Notes: a model not told the origin generated them from the letters alone. A stretch of DNA of 64,000 bases from CAVRRZ01 sp963723745 (GCA_963723745.1 CAVRRZ010000005.1:124001-188000), one strand, 5' to 3'. Shown: positions 1 to 12,639, numbered from the stretch's first letter. Program-made: numbers and translations.

Positions 1-621
1 CAGCAGCGAGTCACCCGCGCGCAGCGGCTGGTCGGTGAGCGAGTCGGCGAGGTAGACGACCCGCTCCTCGTCGGTGTGGCCGATGACCAGGGCCCGTGGC
101 GTCACGCCGTCGATGGGCTCGAGCAGCTCCTTGAGCATCACGACGTCGCCGGACTTCTCGTAGCCCCGCGCCTCGACGATGTTCATCGCCTCGTTGAGCA
201 TGACCTCCTGGCCCGGCCGCAGCTGCTCGCCCTCCACGTTGGGCGAGACCGAGACCCGCAGCTTGCGGCCGCCGGTGAAGATGTCGACCGTGCCGTCGTC
301 GTGCCGGCCCAGGAAGACGCCGTACCCGGACGGCGGCTGGCCCAGCCGGTCGACCTCCTCCTTGAGCGTGACCAGCTGCTCCCGCGCCTCGCGCAGCGTG
401 CCGGCGAGCTTGTCGTTGCGCTCGGAGAGGAACGCCGCGCGTCCCTCCGCCTCGGCGATGCGCTCCTCGAGCGCGCGCACCTGGCGGGGGCTGTCGGCGA
501 CCTTCCGCCGCAGGAGTCCGATCTCCTCCTCGAGGTAGGAGATCTGGTTGAGCAGGGCGGCGACATCGCGCTCGCGCCGCGCCCGCATCTCGTCAGGACC
601 ACTTCCAGAACCGGGACCCAT
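1..621 (-). CDS. arc: Proteasome-associated AAA ATPase ARC/Mpa, N-terminal part (runs off the window)
   Basis: N-terminal 207 residues of the ring-shaped ATPase that recognises Pup-tagged proteins, unfolds them and feeds them to the 20S proteasome. Seen: a heptad-rich coiled coil at about residues 15-95 (the Pup-binding helix in this family), then beta-rich OB-type domains with GYGVFLGRHDDGTVDIF at about 100-115. The AAA module with Walker motifs lies beyond position 1. The start is ATG at 621 with a GGAGGT ribosome site about 6 nt upstream. It is followed on the same strand by the tRNA methyltransferase, the usual actinobacterial order beside the pup-prcBA region. The family assignment rests on the coiled-coil/OB layout and context. 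Confidence 0.9.
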   Translation of the reverse strand, partial: MGPGSGSGPDEMRARRERDVAALLNQISYLEEEIGLLRRKVADSPRQVRALEERIAEAEGRAAFLSERNDKLAGTLREAREQLVTLKEEVDRLGQPPSGYGVFLGRHDDGTVDIFTGGRKLRVSVSPNVEGEQLRPGQEVMLNEAMNIVEARGYEKSGDVVMLKELLEPIDGVTPRALVIGHTDEERVVYLADSLTDQPLRAGDSLL

Positions 622-772
622 CGCGCACCTCCGCACACATCGGGGGAGCCAGGACGCAAATCTATACACGCGGACCGACACGACGCCCCGGGCTCGCGGC
701 ACGTCCGTGTGAACGCTCACCCCACCCGACCCAGGAGTGCGCAGGGCGCCCGCCGTCGTCCGGCCCCGCCGG

Positions 773-1639
773 TCAGCCTTTCTGTGCGCGCCGTTGCCGG
801 ACCGGTGCCACGACCCCTTCGGCCAGGCGCCGGACGGTGACCAGGAACGCGGTGTGGGCCACCATGCGGTGCTCGGGACGTACGGCCAGGCCCACCGCGT
901 GCCAGGGCCGCAGGAGCGACTCCCAGGCGTGCGGCTCGGTCCAGACACCCTGGGCGCGCAGCGCCTCGACGTAGGTGGACAGCTGGGTCGTCGTGGCGAC
1001 GTAGCCGACCAGGACGCCGCCGGGCCGCAGGGCGGCCGCCACGGTGGGCAGCACGGCCCACGGCTCGAGCATGTCCAGCACCACGCGGTCGACGACCTCG
1101 TCGGCGGGGTGCTCGGCCAGGTCGCCCAGGCGCAGCGACCAGTTGGCGGGGACCTCGCCGAAGAAGGCGCCCACGTTCGAGCGGGCGACGTCGGCGAAGT
1201 CCTCCCGCCGCTCGTAGCTGGTGACCGCTCCCCCGCTGCCGACCGCGCGCAGCAACGAGCAGGTCAGGGCGCCGGAGCCGGCGCCCGCCTCCAGCACCCG
1301 CATGCCGGGGCCGATGTCACCGAAGCCGACGATCTGGGCCGCGTCCTTGGGATAGATCACCTGCGCACCGCGGGGCATGGACAGCACGAAGTCGGCCAGC
1401 AGCGGCCGGAAGGCCAGGTAGCCGGTGTTGGCGGTGGAGAAGACGACGGAACCCTCGGGTGCACCGATCAGGTCGTCGTGCGCGATCGCCCCCCGGTGGG
1501 TGTGGAAGGCCTTGCCCGGCTCCAGGACGACGGTGTGCAGCCGGCCCTTCGGATCGGTGAGCTGCACGCGGTCGCCGGCGGCGAACGCTCCGGGGACGGG
1601 TGCGTCGGGTGGTGACTCGGGGGCCGGCTGGGTTTCCAC
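773..1639 (-). CDS. trmI: tRNA (adenine-58-N1)-methyltransferase TrmI
   Basis: 288-residue SAM-dependent enzyme that makes m1A58 in the tRNA T-loop. The N-terminal small beta domain (about 20-75) precedes a Rossmann methyltransferase domain with the SAM loop VLEAGAGSGALT at about 115-126 and the motif-IV-like VVLDMLEPW at about 185. Tetramer-type TrmI proteins have this length. GTG at 1639 is chosen because the protein then begins just before the conserved domain; the upstream 310 codons of the same open frame are antisense to the RecB-like gene and look unlike protein. Divergent from that nuclease across an 81-bp gap. Next to the proteasome ATPase in many actinobacteria. Confidence 0.92.
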   Translation of the reverse strand: METQPAPESPPDAPVPGAFAAGDRVQLTDPKGRLHTVVLEPGKAFHTHRGAIAHDDLIGAPEGSVVFSTANTGYLAFRPLLADFVLSMPRGAQVIYPKDAAQIVGFGDIGPGMRVLEAGAGSGALTCSLLRAVGSGGAVTSYERREDFADVARSNVGAFFGEVPANWSLRLGDLAEHPADEVVDRVVLDMLEPWAVLPTVAAALRPGGVLVGYVATTTQLSTYVEALRAQGVWTEPHAWESLLRPWHAVGLAVRPEHRMVAHTAFLVTVRRLAEGVVAPVRQRRAQKG

Positions 1640-1720
1640 AGGACGCCAGCGTACGGAGCGGTGCGACACATCTCGGCGCGCGCTCTCGGAACTGTCGGTG
1701 GTGCGACCTAGCCTCGCACC

Positions 1721-2671
1721 ATGACGGCGATCGAGACCCCGACGGCGCTCGGCCCGGCCACGGCCGACCCGGTGCTCACGGACGACGCCGCGCCAGAGGG
1801 CCCACGCCGTCCGGCGCTGTCGCCCAGCCGGGCGGCCGACTTCAAGACCTGCCCCCTGCTCTACCGGTTCCGCACCATCGACCGGCTGCCCGAGCGCAAG
1901 AGCCGTGCCGCCGTCCGCGGCACTCTCGTGCACACGGTGCTGGAGCGGCTCTACGACCTGCCGCCGGCCGAGCGCACCGTCACGGCCGCCCAACAACTGG
2001 TCGCCCCCGCCTGGGCGGAGCTCCGGGAGGAGCCGGGCGTCGCCGAGCTGTTCGAGACACCGGAGGACGGCGCGAGCTCCGACGCCTCCGCCGCGGAGGA
2101 GACGGTCGAGACCTGGCTGGCCTCGGCCGGCCGACTGGTCGAGACCTACTTCCGCCTCGAGGACCCGACGCGGATCCAACCCCACGGTCGCGAGGAGCTG
2201 GTCGAGGTCACGCTGCCCGACGGGCTGCTCCTGCGCGGGTACGTCGACCGGCTCGACGTCGCACCGAACGGGGCGCTCCGGGTGGTCGACTACAAGACCG
2301 GTTCGATCCCCCGCGAGGCCTTCGAGGCCAAGGCGCTGTTCCAGATGAAGTTCTATGCGCTGGTGCTCTGGCGCACCCGCGGCGTGGTGGCCTCCCAGCT
2401 CAAGCTGATCTACCTCGGCAACGGCGACGCGCTGACCTACTCGCCCGACGAGGGCGAGCTGGTCCGCTTCGAGCGCACACTCCAGGCCATCTGGTCGGCG
2501 ATCGAGCGCGCGGTGTCCACGGGCGACTTCCGGTCCAGCCCGAGCAAGCTCTGCGGCTGGTGCGACCACCAGGCGCTGTGCCCCTCCTTCGGCGGCACTC
2601 CCCCGCCGTTCCCCGCAGAGGCCGCGGCGGCCGCCGGCTGGGCCACCCTGCCCGTCATCGAGCGGGACTGA
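1721..2671 (+). CDS. RecB-family exonuclease, PD-(D/E)XK with Fe-S type cysteines
   Basis: 316 residues. This is a Cas4/AddB-like nuclease fold: an N-terminal Cys (DFKTCP, about residue 45), RGTLVHTVLE (about 65), the nuclease core GYVDRLD ... VVDYKTG (about 172-194) and a C-terminal CGWCDHQALCP (about 283-293). The one plus three cysteines match the 4Fe-4S staple of this family. It probably processes DNA ends; the physiological partner is unknown. The start is ATG at 1721, six nt after a TAGCCT -10 box (1709-1714), so a leaderless mRNA is likely. The first ~40 residues are low complexity. Confidence 0.88.
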   Translation: MTAIETPTALGPATADPVLTDDAAPEGPRRPALSPSRAADFKTCPLLYRFRTIDRLPERKSRAAVRGTLVHTVLERLYDLPPAERTVTAAQQLVAPAWAELREEPGVAELFETPEDGASSDASAAEETVETWLASAGRLVETYFRLEDPTRIQPHGREELVEVTLPDGLLLRGYVDRLDVAPNGALRVVDYKTGSIPREAFEAKALFQMKFYALVLWRTRGVVASQLKLIYLGNGDALTYSPDEGELVRFERTLQAIWSAIERAVSTGDFRSSPSKLCGWCDHQALCPSFGGTPPPFPAEAAAAAGWATLPVIERD

Positions 2672-2705
2672 CCGAGGGTCGTCCTCCCGAAGGAGCGTCC
2701 GCCGG

Positions 2706-3185
2706 TCAGACGCCGGTCGTGCCGTCCAGCAACTCGCGCGTCGCGTCGACGTGCCCGGCGTGCCGCGCGGTCTCGTCGATCATGTGCAGCAGCACCCAGC
2801 GCAGGTCGCGCCCCGTGCCGTCGCGCGCAGGAGTGGTCAGTGGCATGGCACGGACCGCCGCCTCGGTGAGGGTCGCCCGTTCCCGGTAGCGGGCCACGGC
2901 GTGGGCCACGGTCAGCTCGGGGCCGGGGCGGAACTCCTCCTCGCTCCTGCTGGTCACGGTGCCGGTCATACGGCCGTCGATCCAGCGCTGCTCGACGTTC
3001 GTGAGGTGGTTGACCACGCCGATCACCGACATCAGTCGGCCCTCGGGCGTCCAGCGCGCCTGGTCCTCGTCGAGGTCTTCCAGTTTGCGCAGGATGGAGA
3101 CGCGCAGATGGGCCAGGAAGCCCAGCAGCAGTTCCCGCTCGTCGTCAACCGGATCGGGGTGCGGCGTCTTGACCCACTCACTCAT
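2706..3185 (-). CDS. DinB-family (DUF664) protein
   Basis: 159 residues forming the four-helix DinB fold. Conserved metal-ligand histidines are visible in VVNHLTNVEQRW (about residue 55) and in LLHMIDETARHAGHVD (about 130-145). DUF664 members are putative metal-dependent or thiol-dependent transferases; the substrate is unknown. ATG at 3185 sits six nt behind a TACGGT -10-like box (3192-3197), suggesting leaderless translation. Convergent with the RecB-like nuclease and followed upstream by a HAD phosphatase on the same strand. Confidence 0.85.
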   Translation of the reverse strand: MSEWVKTPHPDPVDDERELLLGFLAHLRVSILRKLEDLDEDQARWTPEGRLMSVIGVVNHLTNVEQRWIDGRMTGTVTSRSEEEFRPGPELTVAHAVARYRERATLTEAAVRAMPLTTPARDGTGRDLRWVLLHMIDETARHAGHVDATRELLDGTTGV

Positions 3186-3220
3186 GCGCGCACCGTAACG
3201 GCAGGGGCCTGGCCCCTGCC

Positions 3221-3919
3221 TCAGTGACGGGTCGCGGTGCGATCGCCCAGCAGCGCGGCGAGATCGGTCACGCCGACGCCGACCAGCCCATCCCGCAGGG
3301 TGAGCCCCGGTGCGGCCGACACCTGCTGCAGCATCGGCACCCCGAGCACCGTCGCGCCCGCGGCCAGGCCCGAGGCGATGCCCGCCGCGGAGTCCTCGAT
3401 GACCACGCAGCGGCCGGCGGGCACGTCCAGTGCGGTCATGGCCTGCAGATAGGGCGCCGGATGCGGTTTGCGCTCGGGCACCTCGTCCCCGCACACGGTC
3501 AGGTCGAACGCGGGCCGGCCGGGGGCGATCTCGCCGATCTGCGCCAGCACGAGGTCGGCCAGTCTCCGGGGCGTGGTGGTCACCAGCGCACTGCGCAGCC
3601 CGGCCTCGCGGACGTCGGCGACGAGCTCCCGGGCACCGGGACGCCACGAGACGCCGTCCGCCATCAGGCGTGCGGTCTCGTCCTCGACCCACCGGCCGTC
3701 CGCGAGGAGGTCCTGCTCGCTCCGGACGACGCCGATGTCCTCGTGCAGGATGCGCATGGACACCCGCATGCTGGTTCCGACGGTGCGCTCCCGCGCGGCC
3801 TCGGACATCCGCCCGCCGAGGCGGCGGGCCAGGCCGAACAGCGCCTCGCCCCAGTACTGCTCGGTCTCCACGAGCGTGCCGTCCATGTCGAACAGCACCG
3901 CGGACAGCATGCTGCTCAT
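3221..3919 (-). CDS. HAD-superfamily hydrolase, beta-phosphoglucomutase-like subclass
   Basis: 232 residues. The catalytic loop AVLFDMDGTLVETE is near residue 8, the motif II threonine is in LVTTTPR (about 115), and motif III/IV is in CVVIEDSAAGIASG (about 175-190). The cap domain is inserted after motif I, as in subclass I HAD phosphatases (PGMB/GPH type). The substrate cannot be inferred. ATG at 3919 is chosen: it is preceded by a GGGGGAGGA ribosome site, and the protein then starts five residues before the core strand, whereas the upstream TTG/ATG options add a tail unlike the family. The 5' flank has short imperfect repeats (GTCCGCCAGGC, AACCGTCAG). Confidence 0.87.
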   Translation of the reverse strand: MSSMLSAVLFDMDGTLVETEQYWGEALFGLARRLGGRMSEAARERTVGTSMRVSMRILHEDIGVVRSEQDLLADGRWVEDETARLMADGVSWRPGARELVADVREAGLRSALVTTTPRRLADLVLAQIGEIAPGRPAFDLTVCGDEVPERKPHPAPYLQAMTALDVPAGRCVVIEDSAAGIASGLAAGATVLGVPMLQQVSAAPGLTLRDGLVGVGVTDLAALLGDRTATRH

Positions 3920-4062
3920 CCCGATCCTCCCCCGCTCCGTCCGCCAGGCACGTCCGCCAGGCGCAACCGTCAGGCACAACCGTCAGGGGCGCCCGGGATA
4001 GTCCCGACGGCGAGCTCGGACACCAACCGGCCGGCCCGCGAGTCGCGGGCCGGCCGGTTCGG

Positions 4063-4950
4063 TCAGCGGTAGTTCACGTGCGGATGGTCCATGTGGTTGG
4101 CCGTCGGACTGCCGCGGTCCTCCATGTAGCTCCAGGACCCACCCGGCGAGCTCAGCATCCGCTGCTGCCAGATGATGTAGTCGACGCCGAGCGCGTCCCA
4201 GTTGGCCACGTGGTAGGCGACGATGGCGTCACCGAGTCCGGCGTTCGACCCGACCATGTAGTCCAGGGCCCGGCCGGACGGGTGGCCGCCCGGATCGGCG
4301 GCGCTGGCCCGGGTGCCCCCGATGGTGATGCCGGCCGCGCCAGGCACGTTCGACACGACCGCGTTGGCCGCGGCCTGGGCCCGTCCCGTCACGGGACCGG
4401 CGGAGTTCGAGATCTGCGCGACCGCGGTGGTCACCGGCCCGGCGGGTGCCGCGGCCGCGGCCGCGGTCCCGGCCGACGCGCTGGTCTCGGCCTCGGCCCG
4501 GGCGGCCTCCTCGGCGGCCTTCGCCTTCTCCTTCGCAGCGGCCGCGGCCTTCGCCTTCGCCTTCGCAGCGGCCGCGGCCTTCGCCTTCGCCTTCGCAGCG
4601 GCCGCGGCCTTCGCCTTCGCCTCTGCCTTGGCCTTCACGGCGGCCTGCTCGGTCTCGGCCTGCGCCACAGCGGCGGCGTCCTGCTCGGCGTCGCGCTGCG
4701 CGCGGCTGGCGGTCAGCTGGCCGAGCAGCTCGCGGTCCTCGACCGTGGGCCCGTCGGTGCCGGTGATGCCGAGGGCGTCCGCGACGGACGAGGCCTCCTG
4801 GGTGCTCGCGGCCGACGTGGCCGGCGCACCGGCCGCCAGGTCGACCGCCGCGAGCGCGCACACGGCGGCGAGGCCGAGGGCCGAGGCGAATCGTGAGTGC
4901 GGAGCCGAGATGCGACGTCGTGCGTGCTTCGGGTGGTTCAGGGGCGCCAC
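4063..4950 (-). CDS. Secreted coiled-coil protein with C-terminal M15/ARB-like cell-wall domain, riboswitch-controlled
   Basis: 295 residues. A basic N-terminus and hydrophobic stretch (about 22-45) form a signal peptide or anchor. Next comes a long Ala/Lys/Glu helix (about 75-150) built partly from a repeated AKAKAKAAAA decapeptide. The last ~120 residues (GITIGGTRASAADPGGHPSGRA, ending MDHPHVNYR) resemble the LAS/M15-type metallopeptidase-like domain found in resuscitation-factor-type exported proteins; the His and Asp residues in GGHPSGRALDYM and DHPHV fit a zinc site. It probably acts on peptidoglycan outside the cell (inference). The GTG start at 4950 lies about 10 nt after GGAGAG in the tail of a c-di-AMP riboswitch. 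Confidence 0.82.
   Translation of the reverse strand: MAPLNHPKHARRRISAPHSRFASALGLAAVCALAAVDLAAGAPATSAASTQEASSVADALGITGTDGPTVEDRELLGQLTASRAQRDAEQDAAAVAQAETEQAAVKAKAEAKAKAAAAAKAKAKAAAAAKAKAKAAAAAKEKAKAAEEAARAEAETSASAGTAAAAAAPAGPVTTAVAQISNSAGPVTGRAQAAANAVVSNVPGAAGITIGGTRASAADPGGHPSGRALDYMVGSNAGLGDAIVAYHVANWDALGVDYIIWQQRMLSSPGGSWSYMEDRGSPTANHMDHPHVNYR
4531..4620. repeat. Three exact tandem copies of a 30-bp unit
   Basis: The 30-bp unit occurs at 4531-4560, 4561-4590 and 4591-4620 without a mismatch. It encodes ten residues of the Ala/Lys helix of the secreted protein. Copy number may vary between strains by slippage, changing helix length in multiples of ten residues and keeping the frame. Confidence 0.95.
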
Positions 4951-4957
4951 AGGCGCG

Positions 4958-5080
4958 GCTCTCCGTTCTTCCTCAGCCGCCTACCGAGTTAGCTGACGGG
5001 TTCGGGCCGGAAGTCGCCCTACCTGCTGCGCGCAGGATTCACCCCGAGGGATCCATGGGTCCCCGGTCCACGCGCGACTG
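4958..5080 (-). promoter_or_regulatory. c-di-AMP riboswitch (ydaO/yuaA type)
   Basis: Read on the minus strand, the leader holds the hallmark blocks of the ydaO aptamer in order: ACCGGGGACCCA, then GGGGTGAATCC, GGTAGGGCGACTT, CCGAACCCGTCAGCTAAC and TCGGTAGGCGG, then GAAGAACGGAGAG. The last block also supplies the ribosome site of the secreted protein. In actinobacteria this riboswitch class controls cell-wall hydrolases and resuscitation factors and normally turns expression off when c-di-AMP binds. Outer boundaries are approximate. Positions 5081-5324, up to the end of metH, hold the presumed promoter; I see no gene there. Confidence 0.9.
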
Positions 5081-5324
5081 GCGGTCGCGCGCGATTCGGC
5101 GGTGTCCGGTCGGGGTCCTCGGTCGAGGAGCGGGGCCCGGCGGACAGATGACGAACGTACAACAGGACGTCATCAGATCGACATGTGTCCTTGTCGACAT
5201 GACCACTCGTAGCCGGGTCGTCCGGGTGCTCGATCGCGCTGCTCTCGCGCCCCGAACTGCACCGTCGCGCACGCCGTCCGGGCTTCCCGACCCGGCCGCG
5301 CAGAGCGCCGGTGGGTGACCGTTG

Positions 5325-9125
<3,801 letters not shown>

Positions 9126-9328
9126 GAGGGTTCCTCGGGGCTCGATCGGAGCGGGTCGGCGCCTCGGGCGCCGGCACATCGACGGGCCGGCCAGGCCCTG
9201 CACGAAGGCGAACGTCGTCCCCCCATCGTCTCATCCGGCGCCCGCCCGGCACCCTCCGCCGTCCATAGGGGTGACACGGGCGTCGCGCTCGCCCGCCGGG
9301 CCACGCGGTGCGACGTAGGCTCGGAGAG

Positions 9329-10186
9329 GTGATCGAGCCCAAGGATCGTGCCGACGGCCTGCCGGAACTGACCGACCCGGTCGTGGTGGTCGCGTTCGAG
9401 GGCTGGAACGACGCCGGCGACGCCGCCACAGGGGCCGTCGAACACCTCGAGCTCATCTGGGACGCCAAGCCGCTGGCCGCGCTGGACCCGGAGGACTACT
9501 ACGACTTCCAGGTGAACCGCCCCACCGTGTCGCTGGTGGGCGGGGTGAGCCGCCGCATCGAATGGCCCACCACCCGCGTCTCCGTGGCCACACCCCCGGG
9601 GGTGGAGCGCGACGTGGTGCTGATCCGCGGGATCGAGCCGAACATGCGTTGGCGCAGCTTCTGCGAGGAGCTCATCGAGCTGTGCCACGAGCTCGACGTC
9701 TCGACGGTCGTGGCGCTGGGCGCCTTGCTGACCGACACCCCGCACACCCGCCCCACCCCGGTGACCGGCACGGCGTACGACCGGGAGTCGGCGGAGCGGT
9801 GGGGCCTGGACACGTCCCGCTACGAGGGGCCCACCGGCATCCTCGGCGTGTTCCAGGACGCCTGCGTGCAGGCCGGGCTGCCGGCGATCAGCTTCTGGGC
9901 CGCCGTGCCGCACTACGTGTCGGCGCCTCCGTCGCCGCGGGCGACCATCGCGCTGCTGCAGCGGGTCGAGGAGGTGCTCGAGCTGCCCGTGCCGCTGGGG
10001 GCGCTGCCGCAGCAGGCCGACGAGTGGGTCAAGACGGTCGACGAGATGGCCAGCGAGGACGACGAGGTCGTCGAGTACGTGCGCTCCCTGGAGGAGAAGG
10101 CCACCGAGGTCGACCTCTCCCAGGCCGACGGCGACCAGATCGCCCGCGAGTTCGAGCGCTACCTCCGGCGTCGCGGGCCGCAGTAG
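9329..10186 (+). CDS. PAC2-family protein (proteasome assembly chaperone 2-like)
   Basis: 285 residues. The PAC2 fold signature VVVAFEGWNDAGDAATGAVEHL is at the N-terminus, with VVALGALLTDTPHTRP in the middle and an acidic C-terminal tail. Bacterial PAC2 proteins are named after the eukaryotic 20S assembly chaperone; their function in actinobacteria is unproven. GTG at 9329 follows a TAGGCT -10 box (9316-9321) by seven nt, typical of leaderless genes; an earlier in-frame ATG (9308) would precede that promoter. Divergent from metH. Confidence 0.88.
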   Translation: MIEPKDRADGLPELTDPVVVVAFEGWNDAGDAATGAVEHLELIWDAKPLAALDPEDYYDFQVNRPTVSLVGGVSRRIEWPTTRVSVATPPGVERDVVLIRGIEPNMRWRSFCEELIELCHELDVSTVVALGALLTDTPHTRPTPVTGTAYDRESAERWGLDTSRYEGPTGILGVFQDACVQAGLPAISFWAAVPHYVSAPPSPRATIALLQRVEEVLELPVPLGALPQQADEWVKTVDEMASEDDEVVEYVRSLEEKATEVDLSQADGDQIAREFERYLRRRGPQ

Positions 10187-10285
10187 CACTCCGACTCTCC
10201 GGATCGCACCGCGCTCAGGTGCCGCCCCCTGCTGCCCGGAGCCGCTGCGTCGCTCGAGCCCGGAGGCACTCCGGGTCCCCAGTCC

Positions 10286-11344
10286 TCACGACAGGGGTGA
10301 GCCCCGTCGGAGCAACGGCGTCAGCTGCGAGCCCGCGTCGCCGTCGAACAGGCGGTCGTGCGTGGTCAGGGCGAAGCGGTCGGTCATGCCCGAGACGTAG
10401 TCGACGACCTGGGTGAGCAGGTCGGCGTCCGGATCCCGGTAGGACTCCGGCAGCTGCTCGGGGTGGGCCAGGTGGTGGTCGACCAGCCGGCGGATGACGT
10501 CGATGGCCACGTGCTTCTGCCCGGCCGCGGTCTCGCTCGCGTACACCCGCTGGAACATGAACGCGCGCAGCTCGTGCATCGCCTCGAGCTTCTCGGGCGT
10601 CATGACGACGGCGCCGGAGGCGTTGTCCGGTGACAGGCTGCCCTCGACGACGGCGTCGATCATCGAGCCGACCATCTCGCTGCCCGGCTCCCCGAAGACC
10701 CGGTGCGGCCGCTCCGGCAGGTCGTCGGGGCGCAGGACTCCCGCGCGGACGGCGTCCAGGGCGTCGTGGGACAGGTAGGCGATGCGGTCGGCGTACCGCA
10801 CGCACTCCGCCTCGCGGGTGTCCGGCGGCGGGTCGATCTTCCAGCTGTGCGCCCGGATGCCGTCGCGGACCTCCCAGGTGAGGTTCAGGTGCTCGAGCAC
10901 CTCGACGATCCGCACCCCCTGCGCCGCGTGGTGCCAGCCGCCCTCCACGTAGGGCTCCAGCGCGTCCTCGCCGAGGTGGCCGAACGGTGAGTGCCCGACG
11001 TCGTGTCCCAGTGCGATCGCCTCGGCCAGCGTCTCGTTGAGGCCCAGCGCCCGGGCGAGGGACCGGGCGATCTGGGTCACCTGCAGGGTGTGGGTGAGCC
11101 GGGTGACGAAGTGGTCGCCGTCGGGGTTCAGGAAGACCTGGGTCTTGTGCTTGAGCCGGCGGAAGGCCTTGGCGTGCAGGATGCGGTCCCGGTCGCGTTC
11201 GAACGCCGTCCGCAGGAGGTCCTCGGGCTCGTCCTGGGCCCGGCCCCGGGTGGCCGCCGACCGCATGGCGGCGGGGGCCAGCAGCTCCTCCGCCCGCTCC
11301 CGGGCCGCCCGGTCGGTCGCCCGGAAGCTGCCGCCGCCGGTCAC
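10286..11344 (-). CDS. dgt: Deoxyguanosinetriphosphate triphosphohydrolase-like HD protein
   Basis: 352 residues. HD-domain dNTPase: RRLKHKTQVF (about 65), first metal His in LTHTLQV (about 81), the HD pair in LGHDVGHSPFGHLGE (about 110-124), final Asp in YADRIAYLSHD (about 190). The family hydrolyses dNTPs to nucleoside and tripolyphosphate and helps balance dNTP pools. GTG at 11344 overlaps the TGA of mshC (GTGA), so translation is probably coupled. In many actinobacteria dgt sits beside dnaG; here it follows mshC instead. Confidence 0.92.
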   Translation of the reverse strand: MTGGGSFRATDRAARERAEELLAPAAMRSAATRGRAQDEPEDLLRTAFERDRDRILHAKAFRRLKHKTQVFLNPDGDHFVTRLTHTLQVTQIARSLARALGLNETLAEAIALGHDVGHSPFGHLGEDALEPYVEGGWHHAAQGVRIVEVLEHLNLTWEVRDGIRAHSWKIDPPPDTREAECVRYADRIAYLSHDALDAVRAGVLRPDDLPERPHRVFGEPGSEMVGSMIDAVVEGSLSPDNASGAVVMTPEKLEAMHELRAFMFQRVYASETAAGQKHVAIDVIRRLVDHHLAHPEQLPESYRDPDADLLTQVVDYVSGMTDRFALTTHDRLFDGDAGSQLTPLLRRGSPLS

Positions 11345-12639
11345 GCCGGCGACCGGGCGCTGTCGGCGTCGCGGCCCGGCAGCCCGGCGGCCGAGTCGAG
11401 GGCGACTCCGAGCAGCGCGTCCACCGCGTCGCACACGATGGCCGGCGACTCCTCCTCGGCGTCGTCCGGCCCGCCCGCCAGCGTCTGCTCGGCCCACCGG
11501 TCGACCACGGCGATCGCACCCGGGCTGTCCAGGTCGTCGCCGAGCCGCTCCCGCAACGCGTGCAGGACGGGGCCGGCCGGGGCGCCGGCGGCCGCGGCGA
11601 CGGCACGCCGCCAGGTGGCCAGCCGTCGCTCGGCCTGGGTGAGCAGGTCCGGCGTCCAGAAGCGGTCGGTGCGGTAGTGCCCCGACAGCAGGGCCAGCCG
11701 GATCGCCATCGGGTCGACCCCCTCGCCGCGCAGCTTGGAGACGAAGACCAGGTTGCCCTTGCTCTTGCTCATCTTCTCGCCGTCGAGACCGATCATCGCC
11801 GCGTGCACGTACGAGCGGGCGAACGGCTTGGTGGCCGTCAGCGCCTCGGCATGGACGGCGGAGTACTCGTGGTGCGGGAACACCAGATCGCTGCCCCCAC
11901 CCTGCACGTCGAAGCCCATGCCGATGGTCTCCAGCGCGATGGTGGCGCACTCGATGTGCCAGCCCGGTCGGCCGGCCACGCCCCGCGGCCCGGGCCACGA
12001 CGGCTCCCCCGGGCGCTCCCCGCGCCAGAGCAGCGGGTCCAGCGCCTGCCGCTTGCCGGCCCGGTCGGGGTCGCCCCCGCGCTCGGCGAAGAAACGCAGC
12101 ATCGTGGCCTCGTCGTAGCCGGACTCCTGGCCGAAGCCGGGCGCCTGGCTCACGTCGTGGTAGACGTCACCGGTGCCGTCGTCGAGCGCGTAGGCCAGGC
12201 CCTCGTCGAGCAGCGTCTCGACGTGGCCGACGATCCGCGGGATCGACTCCACCGCGCCCACGAAGTCCTCCGGCGGGAGCACCCGCAACGCCGTCATGTC
12301 CTCGCGGAAGAGGGCCGTCTCCCGCATGCCCAGGACGATCCAGTCCTCGTGGTCGCGTTCGGCCCGCTCGAGCAGCGGGTCGTCGATGTCGGTGACGTTC
12401 TGCACGTAGTGCACGGCATGGCCGGCGTCCCGCCACACCCGGTTGATCAGGTCGAAGGCCAGATAGGTGGCGGCGTGACCGAGGTGCGTCGCGTCGTACG
12501 GCGTGATGCCGCAGACGTACATGCGCGCCGTCCGATCGGGGCTCGTGGCCACCACTTCTCCGCGGGCGGTGTCGTAGAGCTTGAGCACGGGGCCGGTCCC
12601 GGGCAGGGTCGGCAGGAGCGGAGCAGGCCAGGCGAGCAC
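11341..12639 (-). CDS. mshC: Cysteine--1-D-myo-inosityl 2-amino-2-deoxy-alpha-D-glucopyranoside ligase
   Basis: 432 residues; a class-I cysteinyl-tRNA-synthetase paralogue that joins cysteine to GlcN-Ins in mycothiol synthesis, using ATP. Motifs: zinc Cys in MYVCGITPYDATHLGHA (HIGH-like THLGHA, about 45-60), GWHIECA and PHHEYS zinc ligands (about 230-260), and the KMSKS loop GEKMSKSKGN at about 289. The tRNA-anticodon domain of true CysS is absent, and the short C-terminus fits MshC. GTG at 12639 is six nt behind TACCCT (12646-12651 on the minus strand), a leaderless arrangement; the open frame upstream is not conserved-looking. Neighbour of a mycothiol-type DinB-fold protein. Confidence 0.94.
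   Translation of the reverse strand: MLAWPAPLLPTLPGTGPVLKLYDTARGEVVATSPDRTARMYVCGITPYDATHLGHAATYLAFDLINRVWRDAGHAVHYVQNVTDIDDPLLERAERDHEDWIVLGMRETALFREDMTALRVLPPEDFVGAVESIPRIVGHVETLLDEGLAYALDDGTGDVYHDVSQAPGFGQESGYDEATMLRFFAERGGDPDRAGKRQALDPLLWRGERPGEPSWPGPRGVAGRPGWHIECATIALETIGMGFDVQGGGSDLVFPHHEYSAVHAEALTATKPFARSYVHAAMIGLDGEKMSKSKGNLVFVSKLRGEGVDPMAIRLALLSGHYRTDRFWTPDLLTQAERRLATWRRAVAAAAGAPAGPVLHALRERLGDDLDSPGAIAVVDRWAEQTLAGGPDDAEEESPAIVCDAVDALLGVALDSAAGLPGRDADSARSPA

Noticed and set aside
4531..4620. CRISPR-like direct repeats
   Set aside because: The units are contiguous without spacers and lie inside a coding sequence. No CRISPR array was found in the window.
9126..9328. Cobalamin or SAM riboswitch upstream of metH
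   Set aside because: None of the conserved blocks of these classes was seen.
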